Origin: Artocarpus heterophyllus
Taxonomy: Eukaryota; Streptophyta; Magnoliopsida; Rosales; Moraceae
NCBI GenBank assembly: GCA_025403435.1
Contig: CM046340.1
Coordinates: 13,894,091 to 13,958,090, forward strand
Direction: 5' to 3'
DNA length: 64,000 nucleotides
Part shown: piece after piece, positions 12,950 through 23,150 of the stretch
Position numbering within the stretch: the stretch's first letter is position 1
Layout of the letters: every line of letters starts with the position of its first letter
Translations under genes and position numbers: made by a program
The notes under the pieces: generated by a model
The model's database searches: none
Seen by the model: only the letters and a program-made list of their open reading frames with translations
Told to the model about the DNA's origin: nothing

Positions 12950-14284
12950 ACCCATGGTTACTTACTTGCTCATAGCAATACAGAAAACCAACTTTCCTCA
13001 GTGAAAATTCCCATTCATATGGTTTTATGGTTTTGGCCTGAACACAAAAATCTTGACTTTTTTGCCTCCGGAATAAAAAATGACCGCTTTATACTAAAAC
13101 ATCTAGTTTTTTGCAATGATTAAAACTTACAAAAGCTCCTTAGTTTAATTTAAAACATTTCAAAATGTTTTCCTTTTTACAAAAATTTATTCTTAAAATC
13201 TCGTAAAATTCATAACTTGAAATAGGTATAGAGTTTTTGCAAACCGTTTGAGACTTTTCACCGCCTCAATAAGATCTACAACCTTTGTATTTTAACTTTT
13301 CTCAAAATCATTCATCTTAATGATGTTTTTGAAAAGGTATAACTAAAATCAACATTTTTCAATTTGCTCTCATTGGAATTCGAGTAAATTTTTTTTACAA
13401 AAGTTGTCCTAATCGATGTTTTCAATAAATTACATGTTGAACTAAGAATAAGATTTAGCCCTTAAGTGTCTCAAACATTCAATTCTTTAAAAACTAGTTA
13501 TTTTGTATTTTTGACAAAGTTTAACAAACTTTTTCATTTGTACATTAAACCTTTATTTTCAATCTTTCAATCTTATTATCATCAACATAATAGCCAAACT
13601 AAACATGTCATAGCATTTTCTTTGCATTCCATGACTCAAAATCATTTTATCAAACATTTAGTTTGCTTGAACTTAATGTTTATGACAAATTTTGTCACAC
13701 TTTGTCTTTTTAACTATAAACCATAGTTTTTTCTCTTTCCATCATCATCATCATTCTCTCAACGTAACATTTAATCATACTATAGAGTCCCTAATACATG
13801 CCTTAGTCCAAAAAGATTACAAATTATAACCTTAACTCCTGAAAACATATATATTTTTTTCAAGAATAGAGTTTAGGATTTACCAAGGACTTCTTCAAGC
13901 TTTTTGGTCCTCCTTTATGATGCTTAAACCTTTGTTAAACCTCTTTGACATATCCATAATAAAACCCCATCAAAACCCACTTGAAACCCATGGAAAAGCA
14001 CTAAAAACCCATAGGAAAAATGTTGGGATTTTTACCTCTAAAAGTGTCAAATCTTGAACTAGAACACTTGAACTCTATTCCTTGAATGTTTTGAAGGCTT
14101 AAATACTCAAAATTTTGAGAGACACAAGGCTAGGGAGGGCCGGTTTTCCATAGAGAAGCTGTGGGTATTTTTTCTAGTTTTATGGAGCAATAATTTTGGA
14201 GAAAAGAAAATAAATTTCTTTAACTATGTCCTTAACAACTTAAAGACTCATCAGCAGGACTAAAATGCAAATTAAATTTTCTCC
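12950..14284. other. AT-rich sequence between two LTR insertions, no gene seen
   Basis: This continues the 9-10.7 kb sequence interrupted by the 10719-12944 insertion. It ends at the ATGAC target site of the element at 14290. Short frames such as the one at 13466-13726 have no recognisable motifs. Confidence 0.4.
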
Positions 14285-14289
14285 ATGAC

Positions 14290-16243
14290 TGTAACGCCCC
14301 TATATGGGGGTTAACAGTTTTTAATGAGATAAAATAAAAATAAATAATAAAAGTAAAACCTTAAAAATAAAATTTACCCGGGACTTAAATGAAAACTCTC
14401 AACTCAAAAATAAAAATATAAACGACAAATAAACCACAGTTTAATGTAGCACCTTAAATTTAATAATATAAACTGTTGTCATCATCATTTTAACCCTCAA
14501 CACATTGTAATACAGTCACAGAAAGTAACAATTGATGCTTACATTATCATGAAGAACATTCTCAACAATTGAAGCAGTCCCAATGTAATATAGCTACATC
14601 ACTTCCTCAACTATATTTCTCGTAGCCACCTCACACTTAGTGAGTCCTGAAAAGATAAAAATATAAGGGTATGAGCAACACTATGCTCAGTAGAGAAAGC
14701 CATTACTCACCTCTATCATTACCACATTAAAATCTGCATGGTTAATAAGTTACATCATATTCCAGATTATGAGGTTTATTATGATCACATCTTATGGATA
14801 CCGTAGTTAATCATTACCAAGTGTCATAATTACACATTTATACAAATATTAACAATCATCATTATTCCTAGGTATCCATGTTAAATTGAGTATCACTCAA
14901 CTCATCGAAACCCAAATGGGCGCACTTGATCACCCTATAAACATTCCAAGGGTGTTCCGGTGAGGGGACATCAAGCCCCGAGTCCTCACCAAATCGATTC
15001 CTGTACAGTGTGTTCTGGGACTTTCAACCCAAGGAAGCGTCATCGCCTTCCCCCTATTTTACCTTTTAGGGTATTCATGCCCAAGGACGTAACCGTCGCC
15101 CTCTTCATGTCTCACAATTTCTCTATATTGAATCATTATTAATAGAGTTAGTTTTCCTAACCATGCTTCTCAATTTATAACATGTGTCAATTCATTATGT
15201 TCCTCGCCGTACAATACAAGACGAGTCCATGTCATAGTTTCATATGTGATACTCATATAATATCACTTCAACATAGATATATATATATTGCGGCAAAACA
15301 ATCAATTTTAATTCTATAAAAACCTCACAAAAGATGAGTAATAGAATCCCTACCTTTTAAGCTTATCAACAGTCTCTTAATCCTGGAATCAATTAACGTT
15401 AGCTCCATACTCCCTTGATCCTAAGGCGTGCATAAGGACAATTAAAACTAAAGCACAACATACAACTACATTCATAAAATTTATTTTAATTTAATCTTAG
15501 AATTTCAAGAAATAACCACTGCCCATAGAGGTATTATAAAGTTTAACAATATAAATTTTCTGTCTAGGGCATATACACTTAGACTTCATACATATGCTCC
15601 AAATAGCAACAAACATATACTTAGGTTTAAGAACGCAAATTTGAATAATCCTTTAGTATAAAAGAAAATTTATAAATGAAAGACTAAATTTGTTCATAAG
15701 ATTCTAACCTCGGATTATGGTTAGTTGGAAGCTTCAAAACAGGTTCCTTTAGTTCGGTATGACTGAAATTCTTGCTCAAATGGAGGTGATCGTGGCTGAT
15801 TTTTATGGCTGCCTTGAAGAAGTTCTCTAAGTATTTTGCTTCAGCAAAGAAATAAGAAGAAGAGTGTGGGAACCGTGGAAGAGAAAGGAAGAAAAGATGA
15901 AGTCTTTGAAGAGAAGTGATAGAAACAATTATAGAGGAGACATGTTGAAGCATGTCACGGAGGAAATAAAGAAAATGAGGGTCAAGAGTAGTTGGAAAAG
16001 ATATCCTTATGTCTCATCTAAAGACTTTAACACACATAATGCCAATATGACATTTTTGAGATTTATTAGAAGTTCTAAGGCTTTTTAGTAATCATACTAA
16101 ATAAATATAAGAGAATTTTAGAAAATTTAAAAATAGATAAAAATAAATATTATAAAATAAATTTAAATGAAGCAATTTTTTTTTATACATTAAAAATTAA
16201 TTTAATTACCTCAATACCCGTTAGAAGAATAACGGGTGTCACA
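14290..16243 (-). repeat. 3' LTR of the cargo retrotransposon
   Basis: This 1954 bp copy matches 20635-22587 throughout. On the minus strand it starts TGTGACACCCGTTATTC and ends GGGGCGTTACA. Differences seen by eye are one extra G in the run at about 14306-14311 and one substitution at about 14735 (aaaaTctgc against aaaaGctgc). It contains a GC-richer block at 14960-15110. Reading frames inside it have no recognisable motifs and occur in both LTRs only because the LTRs are copies. Confidence 0.95.
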
Positions 16244-16282
16244 GCTCTACCCCCCTTAAAGAAATTTCGTCCTCGAAATTTC
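16244..16282 (-). other. polypurine tract and remnant of pol 3' end
   Basis: On the minus strand the sequence next to the 3' LTR is TTTAAGGGGGGTAGAGC, directly followed by TGTGACACC, which is a normal PPT position. Just before it, codons read N-F-E-D-E-I-S-L-R-G. This short tail is typical of the end of Ty3/gypsy Tekay/Del polyproteins and is the only trace of pol in the element. Confidence 0.75.
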
Positions 16283-16917
16283 AATTCTAGCAATACTAGT
16301 AAAAATTATGATTCCACTATGATTCCAATTCTGAGTCTAAACCGTTAATGTTGTTTGTCCTCCAAATTTAAGTTATCGTATCTCCACTTATTTACTTGCA
16401 TAATAAATCTTACTCCTAAATCCCTCAATGAGAGTATTTCTGACAAGTTTCAACTTATAACACCGTATAATAGTCTAAGAATCTGATCAGGCCTACATAT
16501 TGACCATATCATGATTCCAGTCCTTCATTGTCCATGGACTGTGATTTACAATCACATTTAAGGAGATTGCCAGAGAAATTTTATATACTTCATCTTTAGG
16601 TTCCTTTTCCTTTTTGAGTAAGGAAAAGTCAAATATATTTGATTTCATACCTCAACTAATAAACTAAAACATAATCATAAAACATATATCACAAACACTT
16701 TTATTCAAAACCATACATTAAACTTATTCATAGAGATATTAAACGGAATCTCAGAGTTGCAAACATACCCGGCATATTTTTCATTAAACAGCTATCCTCA
16801 TGACACAAACATTCAATCCAAATAATATACTCATATTTCACATGGAATATCCCCATAACTGACTCTGGTACTTCCACATAATATTAACAGAATATTACAC
16901 ATTACAAACATAATACG

Positions 16918-17063
16918 GATACGTTTCGAGAGTACAAGGCACTCCGTATACCAGCTATCCATATCATGCATGCTTAGAGGATACAAAAACATCGATAAAC
17001 AAAAGATCGGACCTTAAGAAAGATGCGTTTCGAGAGCATCAAGTACTCCGTATCCAGCCATCC
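16918..17063. repeat. pair of about 42 bp direct repeats in the element's 3' region
   Basis: The words 'gatacgtttcgagag...actccgtataccagctatcc' (16918-16960) and 'gatgcgtttcgagag...actccgtatccagccatcc' (17022-17063) are diverged direct copies about 104 bp apart. They lie between the LOG-like stop codon and the PPT, so would be in the 3' untranslated part of the transcript. Confidence 0.6.
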
Positions 17064-17198
17064 CGGCATTAGGCTCAATGAATCTAAAAGATTTAACAAC
17101 GACGTACCACAAGAAACACATAATACAAGGTAAACGGTTATTCGTAACACACGAAATACGGACACACATGCCTACATGCCAAAGATAAAACAAAAAGA

Positions 17199-17849
17199 TT
17201 ACAGATGGAGATTCAAATCAATTGGCCGCTCCCGGCTTTCCCTTTCCCATTCAAGCTTGGATGTTGCAGTGTCGGATTCTGGATGTATGATTTGCATTTT
17301 ATCTATCAATTCCTCAGCTGTTGAAGCAGTGACAAAGATTTGTCTCTCCGATTCTGTCGTGATGTTTTCTTCCACAGCGTAATCTAGAAATTTCAAAAGA
17401 CCGTCATAAAAACCCTTTACGTTCAGCAGTCCCAAAGGTTTGGAATAAAAGCCCAACAATTGCCCACAAGCAACTATAAATATTTCCTCAAGAGTACCTA
17501 GACCACCAGGTAATGCTATAAAAGCATCAGAATTATAGATTATGTCTTTAAAATTTTTAGGGATACTCCTGACTCCTTCTCCCTTACCTATGGCTTCCTT
17601 ACAAAGGTTTCCTTCAACTGGAATATGAGGCCAAATTCTTACATCAGTAGCGTCGCTAGACCTAGCTGCTAGTGTCATATTTACCATCATTTTTATACTA
17701 CCACCCCCATAGATTATGTTAATCTTCTTGCGTGCTAGGACTTGCCCTAAGTGATTTGCAGCTTCTAAATAAGCTTTATCTTTTCCAAGGCTGGAACCAC
17801 AAAAGACACAGACATTCTTTATTTTCTTCGTGGACTGGGAGGTAGACAT
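17199..17849 (-). CDS. LOG-family (cytokinin riboside monophosphate phosphoribohydrolase-like) protein in a retrotransposon
   Basis: A 216-residue intact frame runs from ATG at 17849 (an upstream in-frame extension to 17888 has no ATG after the stop). LOG enzymes release active cytokinin bases from their ribotides. Family features seen: VCVFCGSS at residues 13-20, YGGGSI at 47-52, SDAFIALPGG at 107-116 merging into PGGLGTLEE (114-122, the family signature), KPLGLLNV at 137-144, and a C-terminal half that fits well. Length is close to normal plant LOGs. The middle (residues 53-105) is very diverged: the GVIPK-type segment is lost, and the segment where plant LOGs have a Met-His-Gln/Glu-Arg-Lys motif reads IPKNFKDII, so the catalytic Arg appears to be Asn99. 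Plant LOG genes have several introns and this frame has none, so it was captured from cDNA. It is co-oriented with the retrotransposon. Enzyme activity is doubtful; ligand binding or another role is possible. Confidence 0.85.
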   Translation of the reverse strand: MSTSQSTKKIKNVCVFCGSSLGKDKAYLEAANHLGQVLARKKINIIYGGGSIKMMVNMTLAARSSDATDVRIWPHIPVEGNLCKEAIGKGEGVRSIPKNFKDIIYNSDAFIALPGGLGTLEEIFIVACGQLLGFYSKPLGLLNVKGFYDGLLKFLDYAVEENITTESERQIFVTASTAEELIDKMQIIHPESDTATSKLEWERESRERPIDLNLHL

Positions 17850-17889
17850 ATTTGGTTTATAGAAGTGGTTGCTTAATGTCTGCTCCACT

Positions 17890-18612
17890 TAGACTTCGGG
17901 TTCTACATGAGTTTTTAAAGATGAGAAATATACAAAAAGGGCTAAAGAGATAGACGAGTAGGTAATGAAAAGGTAATCCAAAGATTTAAACAAAATCTTG
18001 TGCGGATAAGAAAGTAAGATAAGGTGATTGATAGTTTACAGAAAATCTGATTCACTTTTTGAAAAAGATTAGACTCTAATTGTATAACTTTTGACAATTG
18101 AGAACAATTCGACAGAAGACCCTCTTGACACAACTGTAGACTTTTTGACAAATATACACCAAGTCTAGAAATTTAATATAAACGACAAATACTGTAGAAC
18201 TTTTGAAATTTGAGACACAAATCTTGAAATATCTGGATAAGCTTTTCAAAATTCAAACATATTACTGTACCGTATGTAACGTGTCTGATAAGATAATATA
18301 TTTTATTATATATATATTTAAGAAAATCATAAATTAAATAAGATATTAACACTTACTGTATCAATCTAATAATCACAATTACTTCAAACACAAAAGCAAA
18401 TATTCTGAGTAAAAGAAAAACACAAACTGTTGAACATCAGCTAAAACTGCTTCAAATAAGCAAAGACTAAATAACCTTTATAGAGCGATGACTTATTCCC
18501 CATCCAGTTTTCTTATGGCTTGGCAAACAGGATCTAAAAATACCATATTCCTGAGGCGTTGTCTTTCTGTATAAAATTTAGGCCAGAGTTTAAAAATAGC
18601 TCCTTGAACATA
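17890..18612 (-). other. spacer between the two cargo ORFs
   Basis: About 0.7 kb of AT-rich sequence without a convincing frame; a 69-codon frame at 17942-18151 has no recognisable motif. How the downstream LOG-like ORF would be translated (splicing, separate promoter, reinitiation) is not visible. Confidence 0.4.
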
Positions 18613-19014
18613 TCAACTAGGGTGACCGTGGAGAGGAGGATGGATGCTATCCAAGTTCTCCTTTGAAAGTCCATTCCTACAAAACCTTATTTTATCCTCT
18701 CTATTCGTAGACATATAACCAGGTGAAGTACATTTACCGTTACAATTTTGTCTTCCACATTTGTTACAAGTGACCACGATGGCACGAGCTCTTCTTTTCA
18801 TTGCACTACGACTGGTACCCGTTCCTGGTAAACCGACATCTTGACTAAAGTCACTCGGACGGATTTTCCCCTCTATTAACATTCTCACATCACAAGGGAT
18901 ACCAAAACGCATAAGAATCCACAACCGAGTAATTCTAGCCTTGTATTTCTTTCTGAGAATCTTTTGGGAGAGTGATGGGAAATACTTTCTCAGGTGTTGG
19001 TACTTTGGGTCCAT
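18613..19014 (-). CDS. small basic cysteine-rich protein resembling plant RNA-virus nucleic-acid-binding proteins, in a retrotransposon
   Basis: An intact 133-residue frame starts with ATG at 19014. The N-terminal 35 residues are Lys/Arg-rich. Next comes a hydrophobic helix-like stretch (LWILMRFGIPCDVRMLI, 31-47), a Gly/Ser-rich linker, an arginine-rich patch SAMKRRARAI (70-79), then a Cys cluster CNKCGRQNCNGKC (83-95; C-x2-C-x4-C-x3-C), a PG at 98-99 and a final FCRNG (111-115). This order (hydrophobic segment with G-x-P-x-DV, linker, S-x-KRRAR patch, zinc-binding cysteines, C-x2-PG, short tail) resembles the cysteine-rich nucleic-acid-binding proteins of carlaviruses and relatives, several of which are reported RNA-silencing suppressors. 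The Cys spacing is tighter than I expect for them. It is not a CCHC gag knuckle. Same strand as the element and the LOG-like ORF. The viral link is pattern recognition only. Confidence 0.6.
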   Translation of the reverse strand: MDPKYQHLRKYFPSLSQKILRKKYKARITRLWILMRFGIPCDVRMLIEGKIRPSDFSQDVGLPGTGTSRSAMKRRARAIVVTCNKCGRQNCNGKCTSPGYMSTNREDKIRFCRNGLSKENLDSIHPPLHGHPS

Positions 19015-20610
19015 GATGAGATGAAAGAAGAGTAAATAGAAATGAAAAATTAAGATAGTAAATTGCAGAATCCTAGAATTCCTTCTTCTTTTAGAGGAAA
19101 AGAAGAATTTTTAATGAAAAAGAAGAGGATTTGCGATTTAGAGAAAAAATAACAAATTAAGAGAGAAAAAGTGAACTCGGAGAAATAAGGTCATACGCAC
19201 AGTAAACGTATATGTAAACAATAATTAAACCACTGTATATGACACGTATAGAGACCACGTGGGAGAGACAGTGTGAATCAAACTGATTTAAGATTTGAAC
19301 TAGGCCCAAATGTTCTAAGTTGAAAATGGTCAGGTTGTTTCGGGCCTTAACACATTTGGAACGAGTTAAATAACAAACATAAAATTGAAAACCAATTCGT
19401 ATGAATCTTAAACCCAATTCAAAGTCCACTATAGATAAAGTTAAGTATGAACAACAAATCTAATTTAACGACAACAAGGATCTTCCTGAATGATATTTAA
19501 AATCATTTCATAACACAATCTTCCAGCAACTCAAATAATTTTGTTTTAATCAAAACCTTATTGAACAATGCATACACCCATATGTTATTCCTAATACTCA
19601 ACATCTATCAATGGATTCATCATCATTGCTACCAAGGGTTTAGAATGTGACTAACCTTGAAATCAATACGATTTACGTCTTTCAACGTAGACCATATCAA
19701 TGAACAAAGACACTTGATGTTACTACTTAAGAACATCTACAATCCCCACAATTCTACTTATACAATATATAATTTCCTCATATAACAAAACCTTAGGTAA
19801 CCAAAAGATTCACATCTAAACATCTAAAACTTAAACATTTTATTGTAATTATCCAAAATTATTATAAGTGCCTTAAGTATTATGATTTACTTAAGGAAAC
19901 TCCTATTGATCATTTTTCTATTGCATCTATATATAAAGATTCACTGATACACTTAAATACAATGTACGTAACGAAATATTCCAATTTTGAGATTCATGCA
20001 TTCTAGACTTTACACAGTCTCAATAGACCAAAAGTCTAACATTTATCTCTCTCAAGATTCAATACCATGATTCCCAACTTATATCATATTCCTCAATTAA
20101 ATAGAACTTTCAAGAAAAGTTATTGACACTTATGTGCTCCATCGAATCCACACATAATCATTACTTAGGTTTGAATCAATTACGAAAAATTTGGCATATC
20201 TATGCCAAACTTTAAAATCAATAAATCAAGCCTTATATTTTTTTTTATTGTTTTTCACGAGACAAAAGGCTCTTAAATCCTCGTATCTACACGAATTTCT
20301 CATCGTTTATACGAATTAGATATGCTTATAGATCCTAATATTATACGAATCTCTCATAAGCATTCTACTTATAAACTCATTCCATATAATTATCATTCCC
20401 TCATAACTATTAATACTTTCCTTCTATAAAATTATTGTACTCATATAACCATTAGTATTTTCATTCTATGGCCTTTCCATGTTACATCCTTCTAAACTGT
20501 ATAAATCAATGTGAAGGTTCATTTTGATGATGACAATGAAAATTCAGCTTCAAAACCATCTCAAAAATATATTTTTTTAAAGTGGTGCTACACTCCCTAG
20601 GTTAACCGAA
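19015..20610 (-). other. leader region of the cargo retrotransposon
   Basis: This 1.6 kb lies between the PBS and the first cargo ORF. It is AT-rich, with only short frames lacking known motifs (for example 19157-19429). It probably holds packaging and dimerisation signals of the RNA, by analogy with other non-autonomous elements; none can be identified directly. Confidence 0.45.
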
Positions 20611-20627
20611 CCTAGGCTCTAATACCA
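20611..20627 (-). other. primer-binding site of the cargo retrotransposon
   Basis: On the minus strand, seven bases after the LTR end, the sequence is TGGTATTAGAGCCTAGG. Its first 12 bases match the common initiator-Met tRNA PBS (TGGTATCAGAGC) with one change. This fixes the element's orientation as minus. Confidence 0.85.
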
Positions 20628-20634
20628 AAAATTC

Positions 20635-22587
20635 TGTAACGCCCCTATATGGGGTTAACAGTTTTTAATGAGATAAAATAAAAATAAATAATAAAAGTAA
20701 AACCTTAAAAATAAAATTTACCCGGGACTTAAATGAAAACTCTCAACTCAAAAATAAAAATATAAACGACAAATAAACCACAGTTTAATGTAGCACCTTA
20801 AATTTAATAATATAAACTGTTGTCATCATCATTTTAACCCTCAACACATTGTAATACAGTCACAGAAAGTAACAATTGATGCTTACATTATCATGAAGAA
20901 CATTCTCAACAATTGAAGCAGTCCCAATGTAATATAGCTACATCACTTCCTCAACTATATTTCTCGTAGCCACCTCACACTTAGTGAGTCCTGAAAAGAT
21001 AAAAATATAAGGGTATGAGCAACACTATGCTCAGTAGAGAAAGCCATTACTCACCTCTATCATTACCACATTAAAAGCTGCATGGTTAATAAGTTACATC
21101 ATATTCCAGATTATGAGGTTTATTATGATCACATCTTATGGATACCGTAGTTAATCATTACCAAGTGTCATAATTACACATTTATACAAATATTAACAAT
21201 CATCATTATTCCTAGGTATCCATGTTAAATTGAGTATCACTCAACTCATCGAAACCCAAATGGGCGCACTTGATCACCCTATAAACATTCCAAGGGTGTT
21301 CCGGTGAGGGGACATCAAGCCCCGAGTCCTCACCAAATCGATTCCTGTACAGTGTGTTCTGGGACTTTCAACCCAAGGAAGCGTCATCGCCTTCCCCCTA
21401 TTTTACCTTTTAGGGTATTCATGCCCAAGGACGTAACCGTCGCCCTCTTCATGTCTCACAATTTCTCTATATTGAATCATTATTAATAGAGTTAGTTTTC
21501 CTAACCATGCTTCTCAATTTATAACATGTGTCAATTCATTATGTTCCTCGCCGTACAATACAAGACGAGTCCATGTCATAGTTTCATATGTGATACTCAT
21601 ATAATATCACTTCAACATAGATATATATATATTGCGGCAAAACAATCAATTTTAATTCTATAAAAACCTCACAAAAGATGAGTAATAGAATCCCTACCTT
21701 TTAAGCTTATCAACAGTCTCTTAATCCTGGAATCAATTAACGTTAGCTCCATACTCCCTTGATCCTAAGGCGTGCATAAGGACAATTAAAACTAAAGCAC
21801 AACATACAACTACATTCATAAAATTTATTTTAATTTAATCTTAGAATTTCAAGAAATAACCACTGCCCATAGAGGTATTATAAAGTTTAACAATATAAAT
21901 TTTCTGTCTAGGGCATATACACTTAGACTTCATACATATGCTCCAAATAGCAACAAACATATACTTAGGTTTAAGAACGCAAATTTGAATAATCCTTTAG
22001 TATAAAAGAAAATTTATAAATGAAAGACTAAATTTGTTCATAAGATTCTAACCTCGGATTATGGTTAGTTGGAAGCTTCAAAACAGGTTCCTTTAGTTCG
22101 GTATGACTGAAATTCTTGCTCAAATGGAGGTGATCGTGGCTGATTTTTATGGCTGCCTTGAAGAAGTTCTCTAAGTATTTTGCTTCAGCAAAGAAATAAG
22201 AAGAAGAGTGTGGGAACCGTGGAAGAGAAAGGAAGAAAAGATGAAGTCTTTGAAGAGAAGTGATAGAAACAATTATAGAGGAGACATGTTGAAGCATGTC
22301 ACGGAGGAAATAAAGAAAATGAGGGTCAAGAGTAGTTGGAAAAGATATCCTTATGTCTCATCTAAAGACTTTAACACACATAATGCCAATATGACATTTT
22401 TGAGATTTATTAGAAGTTCTAAGGCTTTTTAGTAATCATACTAAATAAATATAAGAGAATTTTAGAAAATTTAAAAATAGATAAAAATAAATATTATAAA
22501 ATAAATTTAAATGAAGCAATTTTTTTTTATACATTAAAAATTAATTTAATTACCTCAATACCCGTTAGAAGAATAACGGGTGTCACA
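20635..22587 (-). repeat. 5' LTR of the cargo retrotransposon
   Basis: This 1953 bp copy matches 14290-16243 with two differences noticed by eye. The minus strand starts TGTGACACC and ends GTTACA. As the 5' LTR it should hold the promoter; I could not pick a TATA box with confidence. Confidence 0.95.
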
Positions 22588-22929
22588 ATGACACTTGTCC
22601 AAAACCTGTTCCATCATAAGGGGGAGAAGTGGTCCTTTTTTTACCTTTGGAGTGTCTTTTTTTTCTTTTCTTCATGACCATACTAAAAAAAAAAGACAGT
22701 AGCATTTAGTCATTTTTTCACTTAATTAAAACTTTGGCTCTACCACAAGCCCAAAACCAAGTATGTCATCGGTAAGGTGGCCAAATATTTCACCTTTTAT
22801 GTGTAATTGTTGGGTCCCACATCATCCTTTAACAGTCTAATTTTATACTGATAGTATATTTCTTATACTATAAGTATTCTTTTCTATACAAGTTATGAGA
22901 TCCCACAACTTTCTATATTTATCCATATC

Positions 22930-23150
22930 CTCCATACAATATAATTCATATACTGCTTAGGTTTATATAGTCCAATTCCCATACTGTATAACTTTATGTA
23001 GTATAATTTTTATACTACTTAACTGTATACAGTCTAATTTCTATAATGCTTAGTTTATACAGTATAATTTTTATACTGTTTAACTTTATTAGTATAATTC
23101 TTATACTGTATTATTCTAATATTGTATAATTTTTCATATTTTCCATATAG
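22930..23150. repeat. degenerate ~30 bp minisatellite with palindromic units
   Basis: About six diverged units of roughly 30 bp each contain a variant of 'agtataatttttatactg', itself a near-palindrome, linked by 'cttaactttat'-like spacers. A looser version extends upstream to about 22840. Just after it, 'caggtgttaca' at about 23205-23215 looks like a minus-strand LTR start (TGTAACACCTG), so the array may lie inside an old LTR. Confidence 0.6.

Larger units (their letters stand above)
14290..22587 (-). mobile_element. young non-autonomous LTR retrotransposon carrying LOG-like and virus-NABP-like ORFs
   Basis: An 8298 bp element lies on the minus strand with near-identical LTRs at both ends (1953-1954 bp). 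It is flanked by a perfect 5 bp target duplication, ATGAC (14285-14289 and 22588-22592). On the minus strand it reads: 5' LTR 22587-20635, PBS 20627-20611 (initiator-Met type), a 1.6 kb leader without large frames, a 133-aa ORF (19014-18613), a 216-aa LOG-family ORF (17849-17199), a polypurine tract, and the 3' LTR 16243-14290. No capsid, protease, reverse transcriptase, RNase H or integrase is present in its 4.4 kb interior. The last codons before the PPT (about 16282-16244) translate as NFEDEISLRG, a phrase I recognise from the pol C-terminus of Tekay/Del-type chromoviruses. The parent was therefore probably a Ty3/gypsy chromovirus, and mobilisation would need its enzymes in trans. I noticed only two LTR differences by eye, so insertion is recent. 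Confidence 0.9.

Noticed and set aside
17199..17888. LOG-like frame as a normal host LOG gene
   Set aside because: No introns, altered active-site segment, and a position between PBS and PPT of an LTR element in its sense. The extension 17850-17888 lacks an ATG.
18613..19014. Cysteine cluster as a retroviral CCHC gag knuckle
   Set aside because: Spacing is C-x2-C-x4-C-x3-C without the His of CCHC, and no capsid-like region precedes it.
14960..22432. Reading frames repeated in both copies of the 1.95 kb sequence (60, 89 and 74 codons)
   Set aside because: They recur only because the two LTRs are copies; they have no recognisable motifs and overlap each other on opposite strands.
14290..22587. 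Large direct repeat as a segmental duplication
   Set aside because: TG...CA ends, 5 bp target duplication, PBS and PPT at the expected places show LTRs of one element.
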